NCBI GenBank assembly: GCA_009746045.1
Contig: RPFO01000123.1
Coordinates: forward strand, 2,030,713-2,094,712
Source: Mesostigma viride
Taxonomy: Eukaryota; Streptophyta; Mesostigmatophyceae; Mesostigmatales; Mesostigmataceae
Direction of reading: 5' to 3'
DNA length: 64,000 bases
The translations under genes were made by a program, and so were the position numbers. Within the stretch, counting starts at the first letter, position 1; each line of letters starts with the position of its first letter. This document shows positions 27,232 through 39,800 of this stretch, one piece after another. Below the pieces are notes generated by a model. That model made no database searches. It saw only the letters and a program-made list of their open reading frames with translations, and was not told the origin of the DNA.

Positions 27232-30200
27232 TAATCAATTTCAATCAGTTTACGACTCCAGCGCGATCCTGGGCCGCACACCTAACCCACTGAGCAGGAC
27301 TCCCAGAGAAGATGTCACGGCCAGGTCTGCTAGGCCTGGCGGTACGTGATGCTCGTTGCCACCAGACCGATGCACCTACAGCAGCATGCTCCACGACCCG
27401 AGTGCCATGCCCCACTCAGACTTCATGCCTGGGTGCCATCCCCAACCTTTCTTCCCGGGGGGCACGAGCCCGCTGGCCATGCAACCAGTGCATTCACTCC
27501 GTCCATCACTCTGGATCAAAGTCCATGCCCCTTGTCGCACCAACAGCGCGGACAGCCTTGCCGGCGTGCCAGCATCAACAGCAGTCCCCGGTCCTGCGCA
27601 CCCACCCCAAGGCTCAGGGCTTGCCCCCAAGTGGCCAAAGCATGAAGGAGCATGAAGTGAATGCGTTCGTGCACTCCACTCGCTGACATCAGCGCCATGG
27701 CTGGGACGCGGCCAGCGCCAACAAGCGCAAATCCATAAATAGTACTAAATATACAGCGCAACCCTCAATACCTTATTACTCGTAGGATATACGGCGAGAC
27801 CCACTTGTGCCAACTGCTCGACCGTTCCAATCTGTGGGTGACTGTACGAGGCCGCCATGCCTCGTAAATAATGTATCAGTGAGACATAATACATCAAGTC
27901 AGACTGCCAACACATAGCATAGGGGTTACTCAAAAAAATAGCCGCGATCGGCGGAGCCGTGCGTGCTCGGCGACCGTGATTCGCTTCCGCTGCCCCATGT
28001 GGAGGGCGGCAGGAGCTACCGCGTGTTTGTCCTCATGCACGTGGTGGGCAGCGGCACCGTAGACATGGGCAGGTACGTCTCCGTTTGGATGCCCTTGTAG
28101 CCCTGGGGGTGGGGAGGCACGGTCAGGCACGCGGGCGGCAGCAGGTGACACATCACGTTTAATGCAAGTAGGCGGCAGCAGTCACGAGCCAGCTTCATTC
28201 TACCTGGATGGCAGAAGAAGCGACATATCACGTTCAATGCACGCAGACGGCAGCAGTGATGTGCTACGCTTGATGCCAAGTTTCCGGGTTACCCAACGGA
28301 ATGACAAGCCAGCAAGCACTAATCTGGCATTCCTGCACAAGCACCCCATCAACAAGGTCATCGGTGCGCACAAAAAAGACACGCTAACCAGAAACCAGTA
28401 CCCCTAACGATAGTTGCGACAGCAGTAGTCACGCGACAGCAGTAGTTAAGGCGATGGTCTGTGATGGAGAAAGTGATTCCACATGCGTTGGACCAGAACA
28501 GGAATGCATCCACTGCGCACAGCAGGCATGCAGGGGCATGACAAAAAGGATAGGGGGCATTGAAGCACACAAGAGGCTGCTGGAGTAGCCGCCATGCGGT
28601 CCCTTCAGATGGTGAGACCACCAAATAGAACCACCGCATCCGCCTACATGACCGCATGAACACACATAGCCGTCTCGTGCATCTATACATTCTCCAGATC
28701 TCTGGCCTGCACTGGTTTCCTCAATGATACTACTATGTATACATACGTAGCTTTCAAATGCGTGTACTTCACCACCATGCGTGCTCACCATAGTGGCGGA
28801 CGATGGCTTGGGCTTGGTGGGGTCGGGGCTGGGCCAACGCGGGCTACCCGGCCCAGGGTTTGAAATGAATGCCGACTTTTGCTTCTTGGGAACCCCTGTG
28901 TTCAAGGGCCAATTAAGGAGGGGGGGGGGGGGGGGCGAGGGCCAGCACCAAGGGTGATCAGCCGAGTGGAACAAGCAGAACTGGTGGGGGTGCGCCAAGT
29001 ACCGAGCCGCAGCGCGATGCTCCTAGTGTCCATGAAACTACCAGCACACGCTTGACATCACACGGTGAGTCGTCGGTGTGACGTCACGATCCTTCAGCTC
29101 TTCTTCGGACCCTTGCATCCTCACTCCCATAGTATTGTTGTGCGACTGATGTGAACAATGGATCATCCAAGGTACCAAACTCCCAAGATAATTCAAGCAA
29201 TGGAATGGGGGAAGCAAACGCCTACCGCTTGTAAAGAAAACAATGGATATGCCTGCTTCTTTATTCAACAGATGCCGAGAGGTTACCTGGGAGTAAATGC
29301 CCTTTCTCGTCCACAATGGGCTTCGTATTGTACGGCTTTGTTTCGTACTTGACGCCCTGAGAATTGAAAGCAAAAAGGAAGTAAGTGGAAATACGAAACG
29401 GTGAGCTACGCATACGAAGTCGTCGTGCCCGAAACAAAACCAAACTCAAGATGTCTCCTAACCCATTTTCAACGCGTTGCTAACCCATTTGGCATCCCTC
29501 TACGTAGCAAGTACCTTTGGCAATTGTTTGGGAGATGAAGGAGTTTCCCACGAGCACAGATGCTTTGCCGAAAATGACTCGCCAAACCGATCTGCATGCC
29601 ATGGTCCAAGGAAAGCATCCAAAAATAAAACTGGAGTTCACCACTGTGGATATCGCCAGTTTGTATAAATTGAGCCATCCCGGTGCGTTAGTAATGTATC
29701 GACAGCAACCTTCATATCTTGGAAGTCGAAAGCGAGTACCCTGCATTTTACCCATTACCTTTGCCTGACGCCATGAGGCCTATCTGCTTTGCGTCACGTC
29801 AGAAGCCGATCCTTCCACGTCTTTCCAGGTGCAAATTTTCAGGCACGGTGATGGATTGACGGCATAGCCTTCCGCATATATTCTAGAGCTAAATAAAGAG
29901 GCTTTCGGTGTCTTGAATAGCTTGGTAATGGGTGGATCGTCAACTCCTGGAAGAAATGTGCACGCCCTGTGAAGACGTTTCTGGGCCGTGGGCCCCAGGG
30001 CCCGGTAGTCCGGTACTCGCTGCCATCCCGCAACTGTTGTGGACCGCGCTGCCCGGTGCCCCGGCTTTACAGGATCAGAGCTGGGTCAGGCAGGATCTGG
30101 TTGGCGGACGGCGATTCGGCGAATTCGCATCGCTTGAGAAGTTGCTGGGCAGGATCTACTGTTCTTGTTGTTGATTCCCACTGTAGCAGACTACATACGA

Positions 30201-30876
30201 AGCAAGAATGCAGAATGCTCCCTCGTTCCGAATTCCGATCGGGGCCTGATCGGGGGGGGAATGTTCAGAGTTTACCCGAAAAACGCGTACTTACAGTGAA
30301 AGGTCAACATCCTGCCGCTCGCATTCACAAGGATCGGGCGGATCAGGTATCCAAGCGAGTACAAGAGCCTTGAAGACGGAAGTAATACCTGCGCCTCCAG
30401 CACCAGTTGAAGTCCATCACAGTGCGAGCGGGGACTTGGGTCGCTCTTTGCCCGATCGAGGCTGCAAGACCAACAAGGCTCGCACAAATTTTGTTGTTTA
30501 ATTTCAGTGTAGGTGAATGAAGTCACAAGCACGTTCTCGTGCTGTGTCACCGTGAATGTATCACCGTGAATGATTTCTTATGCCCCCGCAGTAAAGACCA
30601 CCTTGGAGTTGCAAGCTTGCGGTGGAATTTATCAGAGCTCGACGTGCTGATCTGCCGCGGTTAAGTGTGCAAGCATGCCTGTTTCATGCGCTCGGTAGAA
30701 ATGCCCGGTGATTTCCCGCAAAGTTGCGTTACTGGTGGGCCTGCGGTTGGTCTCTCACGCTGCCGCAGGCGTGGCTAGATTGCGTGACTACTTACGTGGA
30801 CTTACGTACGATTAGGAAGTCACGTTGGCAGATATGACTAGCTATAGGTGGTCCTAAATTGTGTGGAGTTCTCGGT
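27232..30876. other. Long region without recognised genes
   Basis: Frames on both strands are short and show no known motif. Features seen: a G run at about 28,917-28,936, and CAG/GCAGCAGT words near 28,240-28,450. The stretch before 30,877 should include the promoter and 5' UTR of the RST1-like gene, but I see no clear TATA box. Small spliced exons cannot be ruled out. Confidence 0.5.
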
Positions 30877-33800
30877 ATGGCTCGTCGCGACGAGTCAACT
30901 TCCGCACTACTTGGCAAGCTAAACGTAAACCATGAGACAGTTCAACGATATGCTATCCGGGGCATCTTTGCCGCCTATAAGTCTCCTGCATCCCTCGATA
31001 GACAGCCGTCAGGTGAAAACACCGGCTTGTCCAGAGAGGCTATCCAAACGTGCCTCGCCGGCGGTTCTCCCGCAGTCGTGGAGGAAGTGGCGCTGGGTAT
31101 TCTGGTCCATTTGGAGAAGTCACCCGCGCCCTATGATAAGGATGGCTACAGCTACGATTTGAATTCTGCCTTGGACGACTTCCTCGTCCAACTGCCTGGC
31201 GCAGCGGCACCTGTCGTCCCTGCCCTCGTGAACAGCATCGGCGACCTGCTCAATTCCGCCATCGCCGCCTCGCTGACATCTGCCAGCGAGCCCCGGCCTT
31301 ACACGTGTTCCTCGCACCCCTTGACCCGATGCCTCCTTTCCTGCGCCACGTGCCAAGCCCTCCTGTTGGCACAAGTCGAGAAAATCCTGCTGCAGGCACC
31401 CAAGCACGCATGCGTCCGTAATCGGCCCGACCTTGCCCGCCGCGCCGCGTTCACGGCCCTGCTCGCCCTCGAGCCCTTCCTCACGTTCGCGCTGCTGGAA
31501 CCCGCGCCGCCCCTCGAGCGCTCCGGCGTTCCCCCGCTGCTGCTCGCGCGCCTGCTGCGTGTGGCCGGGTCAAGTCGGCCTGCCCGCGACCCGCTGCTTA
31601 CTTTCCTCTGCTGCTCCTGGCCACTCATGCTGGCGCCCGGCGACCCGACCAGGCTGTGGGCGCTCGAGGCGGCCAGCGACGTGGTGGACGTTATGCTGGC
31701 CCACACACACCGCGACCCCTCGTTTGTCACGCCTAGCGACCATGCCCAGACCCTGGCCCACCCCTTTCCAGGGGGCGCAGGCCTGGCCGCACCCGTGGTG
31801 GCGTTGCTGGTGAACTTGTGCCGCGAGTGCCGGCGCGCCGAGGCATCCCTGCTGCCCACCCTGCAGCAGCTGTGCCGGCTGGTAGCTCAAGTGTCACAGC
31901 AGGGCCAGCCCGGTGCCGCGGCCGCCCTGTTGCTGCCACATGTCACCACGCTGGGCCTGCTCTCTCTGGCAGCCACGGGCGCGGAACGGGAGCTGCTGCT
32001 GTGGCTGGTGCTGCAGGCAGTGCTGCTCGGGGGGCGGGGGCTGTCGGCTGGGGGGGTGTCGGGATCCACGCATGCCCGCCCCGGTAGCGGAGCGCATGCC
32101 TCCATGCCAAACGGCCCATCTGTGCCAAACGACCCATCCACCTCCATCGCTGCAGCTGGTTCGGGGGGCGGTGCCTGCGAGGTCCCTGGCATACAAGGGG
32201 TGCTCCCATCACCATTGCCGGTGTCGCTCGCACTTCTTATGCTGCCGGCCATTCACGCGGTCACGCTGCCCTCTGTGCGCGAGGGCGGGGGGGGTGACGG
32301 ACGTGGCAGCAAGGCGTGTGGGCGAGGCCGTGCACTGCTGCGACGAGTGGAGCAGTTGATTGCTGACGTCCCATGTCGCCCATGCAGGCAGCGGTCTAGT
32401 AAGCCTGCCTATTCGCCAGCCACAACCACCCCCGTGCAGGCATCCAAAGGCTCAACGACCCCCGCCGCTGCCTCATCCAGCGCACATCCTGTCGCCGCTG
32501 GCGCGCCCACGGGGCCACCTGGCGGGGGTGCTGCCCCCTGGCCCACACCCTGGCTGTGGCACTTTGACGGTGATGCCAGAGCGCTAGAATTACTGCTGCT
32601 GCGGCTGTGGTGGGGCGACGGGGGAGGCGGAGGTGGTGGAGATGGTGGAGGCGGTGGAGGTGGTGGAGGCGACCACAGTGACGGCGGGTGGCAGCAGGGC
32701 GGTCCAGCATACATGTCAGAAAGAGGGGGCAGCGGTTCACAGTCCACAAGGGGGGGACAGCAGGGGCGTGGGCGGCTGCTGGGGGAGGTGGTGCCGCTAC
32801 GGGATGGTTACGGGAGCCAGCGGTTCGCACAAGGAGGGCGAGGGGCGCGAGGAGGGCAAGGAGGGGATTGGGAACATGATGAGCCGGGGGGCGCCCATCT
32901 GGCTGTACGATGGCTGGAGATGGTCGCGGCGGGTGGCCAGGGAAAGGGTGGAGGCGCCGGTTCACAGGCAGGGAGTGACCCCAGTCGGCCCAGCGGGGGG
33001 GCGGATGGCAGCAGGAGCAGCAAGTGCAAGGGAGGAGCAGGGGCAGGAGCGCCAGTATCACACGCCGTGCCCGACCTGCCCCCCCTCCCGCGATCTTTGC
33101 TGGGTATGACGCGGCCCACCCAGCTGTCCGTGATCATCTCCGCGCTGACCCTGCACCCCTGCCCGTCCGTACGGCAAACGTGCGGCGGCGCCATGGAGGC
33201 AGTCGCGCGGTGTGACCCCCTGCAGGGTGTCTCCCTTGTCCCTGTCGCGCTGCGGGCGATCCGGCATGCGGTTGACGCCATGCGCGGCGTCCATGAACAA
33301 GCGGCACAGGATGCCACACCGCCAGCAACAGGTCCTCCCTGGTGCGAGCGGGAGGTTGGCTCCCGCTTGTCGGCCGCTGCCTTGGAGCAGTCATCTGGGC
33401 CAACGAGCGTGCGCCAGCAGCGGAGGTTGCGACAGGAGCAGCTGGTGGCATTGCGTCTGCTGTACGCGCTGCCAGCATTAGCGCAGCACCCCGCGTGCGT
33501 CGCACCGGTGCTGTGTGCGCTGCAACCGATGCTGGACCCATCTGCCCACCCGACGCTGCAGGCGGTGGGTGTGCGGCTGCTGTGCCGTCTGTGGCAGAGC
33601 ACCGGGCGACTCTTCCCTGCGTTGGCTGCGTGCCTCGCGCCCAGTGAGGTGGAGAGGGTCAATCGTGCGGCCGGGGCGGCTGCTTCCCTCGCTCGCAGCC
33701 AGGGAGATGAGGGGCAGGGCTGCCAGGGAGACCAGGGCCCAGGTGTGCGGGCAATGCCCCCAGGTGTTGCCCCAGGTGCTGCGGGGGAGAAACCATCAGC

Positions 33801-36800
33801 GGTGCTTGCTGACGAGCCGTTGCCCTGGATGGTTGACCCGTCCGTGGCCTCCATCAATGACGGTGGCGGGGGCCAGCGGTCACTGTATCCCGAGGATGAC
33901 CTTCTGCTGGCGTTGGCAGCCAGCGTCTGTGACGTGTGCAAGCACAGCGGGCCCAAGGGCGTGCAGCTGGTCAAGAGCATCCAAGCGCTACTCGTAGCCG
34001 GCACGCAGCCGGGGCACCGCACACCCTCCGTAGCGGCGGTAGCTCTGGATGCGATCTACGAGCTCACGTGTGCGGACGAGCTCGACTTCTATGCGGCGTG
34101 GCGGGTGGTGACCAAGCGAGTGCCGTTTCCCCCTCCCCCGGGCCCCATCGGGGTTTCGTACGCCAGGTTTATTGGTCTGGGCGCAGAGGACGCGCTGGAC
34201 CACGTTCCCCAAGCGGCCGCGCTGGTGAAGCAATTGTGGGTCATGGCGGGGGAGGGTGGCGCGGCAGGCGCCGAGGGAGCGCCAGCTGGCAGCAGCGGTA
34301 TGCGGGGGCGCGGGGGCGGTGCGCAGTTTGCGGGTGGGGGCAGCTCTGGGGAATTGAGCAGCGTGGCCCATGCTGCGGCATCAAAGGATGGGTCTACCTC
34401 GAACCTGCGTGCTGATGGACCCGATGAGCCCTTCTTGTCGCTGTCACAGAGTATGGCGGCGGCAGCGGTGCGGGCGGAGGCGTTAGCATCTCTCGGCCGT
34501 TTCCCCTTGGAGTTGATTGCCCGCGTTGCAAGGGAGACCGAGGAGCCCGAGGAGGGCCCAGCGAGCACGAACCAGGACCGAGGTGCGGTGACCGACACAA
34601 GCAGTGCAGCCGGCAGCAGTGGTGGTAGATCGCGGAAACAGGGCGGTGGGGGCGGGGGCGACGGGGCCATCCCCGTGGGTACAGCCACCGAGGTTGTCGC
34701 CACTTCATCCGCCGCCACATCACTGGCCTGCTGGTCGCGCTACTTGCAGCCGCTACTGAGGGAGCGCGTTCAGGCATGCGCACCGGCGTGCGTGCGGCTA
34801 GCCGTGATGGCGCTGGAGGCGGAGCACGCGGAGAGAAGGCGCGTGGTGGGCGCGGCGGGGAGCATACCAGGACGTCGGGGGGCCAGCACCGGCGCACAAA
34901 CCCACACACAGGCTCTGCGTGTGCTGGCAGAAGCGGTGGGTTGGATCACGGGCACAGGGCGCACCGGGTGCGGGGGCCGGCAAGTCCGGCGGAAGAAGGC
35001 CCTGGCTTCCCTCCCTGACGAGGGCGGCCAGCCCCAGGGCTCTGAATGCCCTGAGGCGCGCCTGGTCTCGTGCACCCTGGAGGGTGGGCCAGGCCTGGCG
35101 ATGAGCGAGCCTGCCCAACCGGGGGTTGGGAAGCGGGAGAAAGAGAAGGGGGGGAAAGACAAGGGGGGTAGGTCATCTTCAAAGGCCTCTGCCTCTGCGG
35201 CGTTGGCTCGCATGTCCGCACTTGCGACGTTGCAGATGCAGTACCTGCACACCCTGGAAGACGCGGCCAGGGACATGCCTTGGGGGCAGGACAAGGGCGA
35301 CTGGCTGCATGCCCCCTTGGCGCTGCACGTGTGCTGCTGCTACGTGCAGCGCTGGTACGGGCATGTGGTGGCCGCCGCCGGCACTTTGTCGGCAAACGAG
35401 CTAGACCGGTTCTCCCAGCCGGTGGAAGGGGAGGCAGCGGAGGGGGGCACACAAGGGGACGGTGGCGGCGGTGAGAAGTGGGACTGGCCTCTCGCAGAGG
35501 GAGGAGATGTTTCTGGAGGGGATGGGTCTGGTGAGTGGGCACGGGATTCTGACCGTCGCGCCACCACGGCGATGCCGTCAGGGGCCCCTGCCAGAGCAAC
35601 CGGAGACAAGAGGGGCGAAGGGGCGAGCGAATCGGCTGCTGCCTCGCTGGCATGCCCCGTGGCGGTGGCGTGTCGGTTGCTGCGTGATTTGCGCACGCTG
35701 CGGGAGAGGACGGAGGCGCCTGCTGTGGGTGAGGTGGCCACGTTGGCCATGGCGGCGCTGTGCATGTGCCTGCCACCCAGCGCGCACGTGCTGGTCGCCG
35801 CGACAGTGGATTACCTGATGGCCCGGATGGAGGGGGGCCGGGCTGGTGCAGGGGGTGGCAGCGGGGCCCATGGTGTCAGCTCAGCAGGTGGCCTGCCTCC
35901 CCTGTGGGAGTCCTCAGCTTGCTCCGCCGCGCTGGGCTGGGCCGTGCATGGTTTACACGTCACGGATTGGGCGCGCCGCGTGCGGGTCATGCGCGGGCTG
36001 ATGCGGGTCAACGGGGGATCCGTTCCAGGTGGCAGCACCGGGGCGGGTGGCAGGGATGCCCGCCACCCTGGCCGTCGGTCCATTGCCCCTGGAGACGCCA
36101 GCGGGGCGGTACAGCTGGCGAGTGCGGTCGGCCTCGGCTGGTTCGTTGGGGGCCTCCAGTCGCTGGATGCCTCGGATGCGAGCACTGCTGACGTCATCGC
36201 CCCTGTGACCACGGTTGCAGATGCCAGCGTTCCCATGCAGCAAGCATCTGAGACGAGCCCCCATGCGGATACCAGCCCAACCAGATCGGGGTGTGCGGGT
36301 AGCAGCGCTAGAGAGGGCGTGGGAGGGGATGGAAGCCTGGACAGCGCTTGCGACCGGGATGCAACGTCGCCGTCATCATCGTCATCCCTGTCGTTGTCCA
36401 CCAGGGTCCCTGAGCGGCACCTGATGCGGGATGTCGTTGGCCTCGCCTTATCCAAGGTATCGGCCGGCCTGCGGGCGATGGCGGCGCACGCATCCCCTCA
36501 GCTTGCGTCGATGCATGCGCGCCTGGCGTCCCTCTTGGATATCGTCTACCGGAGCGGGGATAATGCTGGCGCCACACAGCAAGGGCTGTTCTCTCACGGA
36601 GGTGGTGGCAGCATTGCAGCCCCTGGCATTACCTTGCAAGGGGGATGGGGCGCGGCAAGCACACGCGCAGGAGGGGCAGCAATGGAGTCGCCGCGGATGG
36701 AGAAAGGAGCGGAGGATGAGGAAGGAGCCGCGTCCCTGGCCCCGCTGCACCCTGACTGGCACATGCTGGCAGGGATGTTGATGCTTGCGTACGCCGTGCC

Positions 36801-39800
36801 GGCGCTGGAGCGCGCGCACGAGAGGCCGCTGATGCGGGCACTGCTGGCGTTCTTCACAGAGGCAGCCACGATCGCCGCCCCCCCGGATGATATCGTGCCG
36901 GCTCCAACGGCCAACAATAGCCGACTTGCCAGCGGGGCAATGGATACCCACACCCTGCCGACAGGTGCCAGCCGTCATTCCGACGGCACAGCCACCCGAG
37001 AGTCAGATGGCCACCCAGGGGGTGCAGGGGGGAGGAATGCCGGAAGCTCCCACGGCCCCCCTGGTTCCCCATCCCCCAAGCAAGCATCATGTGATTCACA
37101 CGAGCAACGGGCACCTTCTGCCCTTGAGGCGGCTGGAAGCAGCGGGGCGGTGCTTGCACTGGGTGCGTGCGTGGCCATGGGCCCCCTTGTGCTGGCCTGC
37201 CACCGCCTGGGCATGCTCCCCAGGGACCGCCTGGACGCCTGCCTGGATGCCCTCGCTCGCGTAGTCTCCGCCACCACCGCCACCGCCGCCGCCACCATCA
37301 CCACCACCAATAATACCAAGAAGGACAACAGCAGCAACAACAACAACAACAATGTGGTGCCAACGGACCATGCAGGTGGCCGAGTCCTCCGCCCTCGGTG
37401 CGCCAGCAGCGGTGGAATATCCGCTGCTTTATTCGCCGCCGCCGCGTGTGCCACGGGGACTGTCCTCCACGGCGTGCTGTGTGATGGACACGTGGCACCT
37501 CTGGGTCGCGTGCGCGAAGTGGTGTCGGCGGTGGCGAGGGGCGCGGGGGACGTTTGGCCCCCAGGGTACCGCCAGGGTGCACTGATGGCACTGGGGGAGG
37601 CACTGGGCGCCGGGGCGCTGTTGCTGGACCCCGTCAACGCGGGGGCACTGGTGAGGCGGATGCAGCCGCCGGGGTGGGAGGACCAGGAACCCAAAGGGGA
37701 GGGGACGGACGTGCGGGTGCTCACAGGCCCCCTGCTATCGCCAGATGGCGGTGGTGGCTGCGCGGGGGATGTGCTGGCGGTGGTGCAGATGCTAGCAGAG
37801 CGGGCGCAGTATGAGGCGGATGCGCGCGTGGGGCGGCGGGCAGCGCTCACGTTAGCGCTGTTGCATGAGGCCATAGGGGGGGCAGGGGAGGAAGGGGGCC
37901 GTGGGGGGGGAGGAGCTGGTGTTGGGCGTCCAGGTGCGCGGCTACCAGTTGCGTTGGGGTCTCCCATGGAGGTCGCCGTGCCGACCGCATCGGGCGAGGA
38001 GGGAGGGGAGAGCAATGCGCGGGTCGTGCCCATGCGGCCGCTACAGTCTCTCCCAGAGGACAGCCCCATGCGCCAGCTGGCGCTGTTTGTGCTGTCAACG
38101 ATCTCATCACTCACCCAGGTGTCCGCGTCTAGTCTCGCCACAACCGCTGCACCGGCAGCACAAGCAGGTGAGGACAGGAATGAGGGAAACGCCTCCTTGG
38201 CGGTTGAACGCCAGCCGGAGGTAGACCCTGGGGCACCCCCTGGCCTTTCCGTGTGCTTTTCCTCAGAAGGGCGCACCGACATCCCCGCAATCATTGTGCC
38301 TTCATGCATGCCCGCAGCCGCGCCACCTTCACCACCGCCAACTGGGGTAGGGCAGCCTTCCCACCCGGCTACTGCCCCCTCCTCACCTCGGCCACCAACG
38401 AACCTGCCATTGTTGCTGGCCCGATTGGAGGCAGCGCTGGTAGCGCTCACCCATGCGCACAGGCTGCCTGCCACCAACTGGGCGTCACCGCTGCGGTCGC
38501 TGCTGCGCCTGAGGGCTTCAAGGTTGCAACCGCCGGCGCCTGTAGGTCACTCTAGCGGTCACTGCAGCGAAGCTCGGGACAGCAGCGCCCATCCCCCAGG
38601 GGCGCCAGAAACCATGGCACCGGTGACAGCACTAACAACGTCGACTCGAGAAGGCACCCATGCTCCCGGTGGTTGTGGGGAGGAGGCTGGTCTTTCTGGG
38701 TGCGGTGGCCGCAACCCCCAGGCAACGCGATGGGCAGGGACGCTGGACGCGTGCAAGGTGGCGGGCATACGGCTGATGCTGGCGCACGCATCCACCGTCC
38801 CCGCCTTCGTGGGCGTGCTGGACGAGGAGGCCTCACTGGCGCGGCTGCGGACGCAAGCATCCCACACGGCCCTGTGCGAGATGATGCGCGCGATGCCGGC
38901 GCTGCTGGCGCTCTTCTCCCCCGCGAGGGGCCGCACGCTGCTGGCGGACGCCACCAAGCTGGTGTTGGAAGGCCTGCCGGCGGTCGTGCCCCCTGACGAG
39001 ATTGCGTCATGGTCCAACAAGGATCTCCTTAGCAGGGCATTGGAGAAAGGGGCTGCGGGCGACACCGGTGGCTATGGCAGCGAGCGCTCCCGCTTGCTTC
39101 GCGTGGCGCTGTGGGACGGTTTTCGTGCCGTCTTTGTGTCCGCTAGTACGGACACGCAGCGCGGCATTACTTCGCCCGTCACGGCCGCTGTATCGGGCGG
39201 CATGGGTTGCGTGCGCAAGTTGCTGTCCCCATTGCTGGCGGTGCAGGGCTTGTTGGATGGGGGGTGGCTAGACCTGCAGGCGGTGGGCGGCCGTGCCCAC
39301 GCTGACCATCATGCTCACTCGGGCACCCTCACAACAGACCTCGCGTTGCTGGGCGGGGAATGGGAAGCAGCTGCCGCGTGCCTGCTGGCCGCGGTGGCGC
39401 ACAGGGAACGGGAGGTGCTCCAGGAGATGCTGCCGATTTGGGGACCACCGTTTTGGCTGCTTCGGGCATGCCCAGATTGTCCCCAGGGTGAGAATGCCAG
39501 CGAGGCAGTTGCCACAGACTTGGCGCGCTTTGCATGGAGCGCAGGCCAGCTCTTTGACGTAACCCGTTCAACCGTGTTTCGCTGCCTCAAGTGTGCGTTG
39601 CAGTTTTGGCCGCAGGTCCGGGCATGCCTCATGCGTTGCCACCTGGTGTCCCTGTGGGCCGCGTCATCTGCCGGCAAGGCCCACCCCAGGGTGTCCTATG
39701 GCGTGTACTCCCCGCTTGCATGCTCCGCTGTCCCCCTGACGGCATCCTCTCCTGTGCCGCTCTCGTCGTCGCTGCTGTCTCCCTTCCCCGTGGGGAGGCT

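Noticed and set aside
28429-30550. Several ORFs of 80-190 residues between the Penelope-like relic and RST1
   Set aside because: Overlapping on both strands, no motif, and composition like random sequence.
36975-38477. 500-residue minus-strand ORF inside the RST1-like gene, and other long antisense frames there
   Set aside because: Low-complexity Ala/Pro/Ser/Arg composition typical of the antisense of GC-rich coding DNA; no domain, and the plus frame has clear RST1 blocks.
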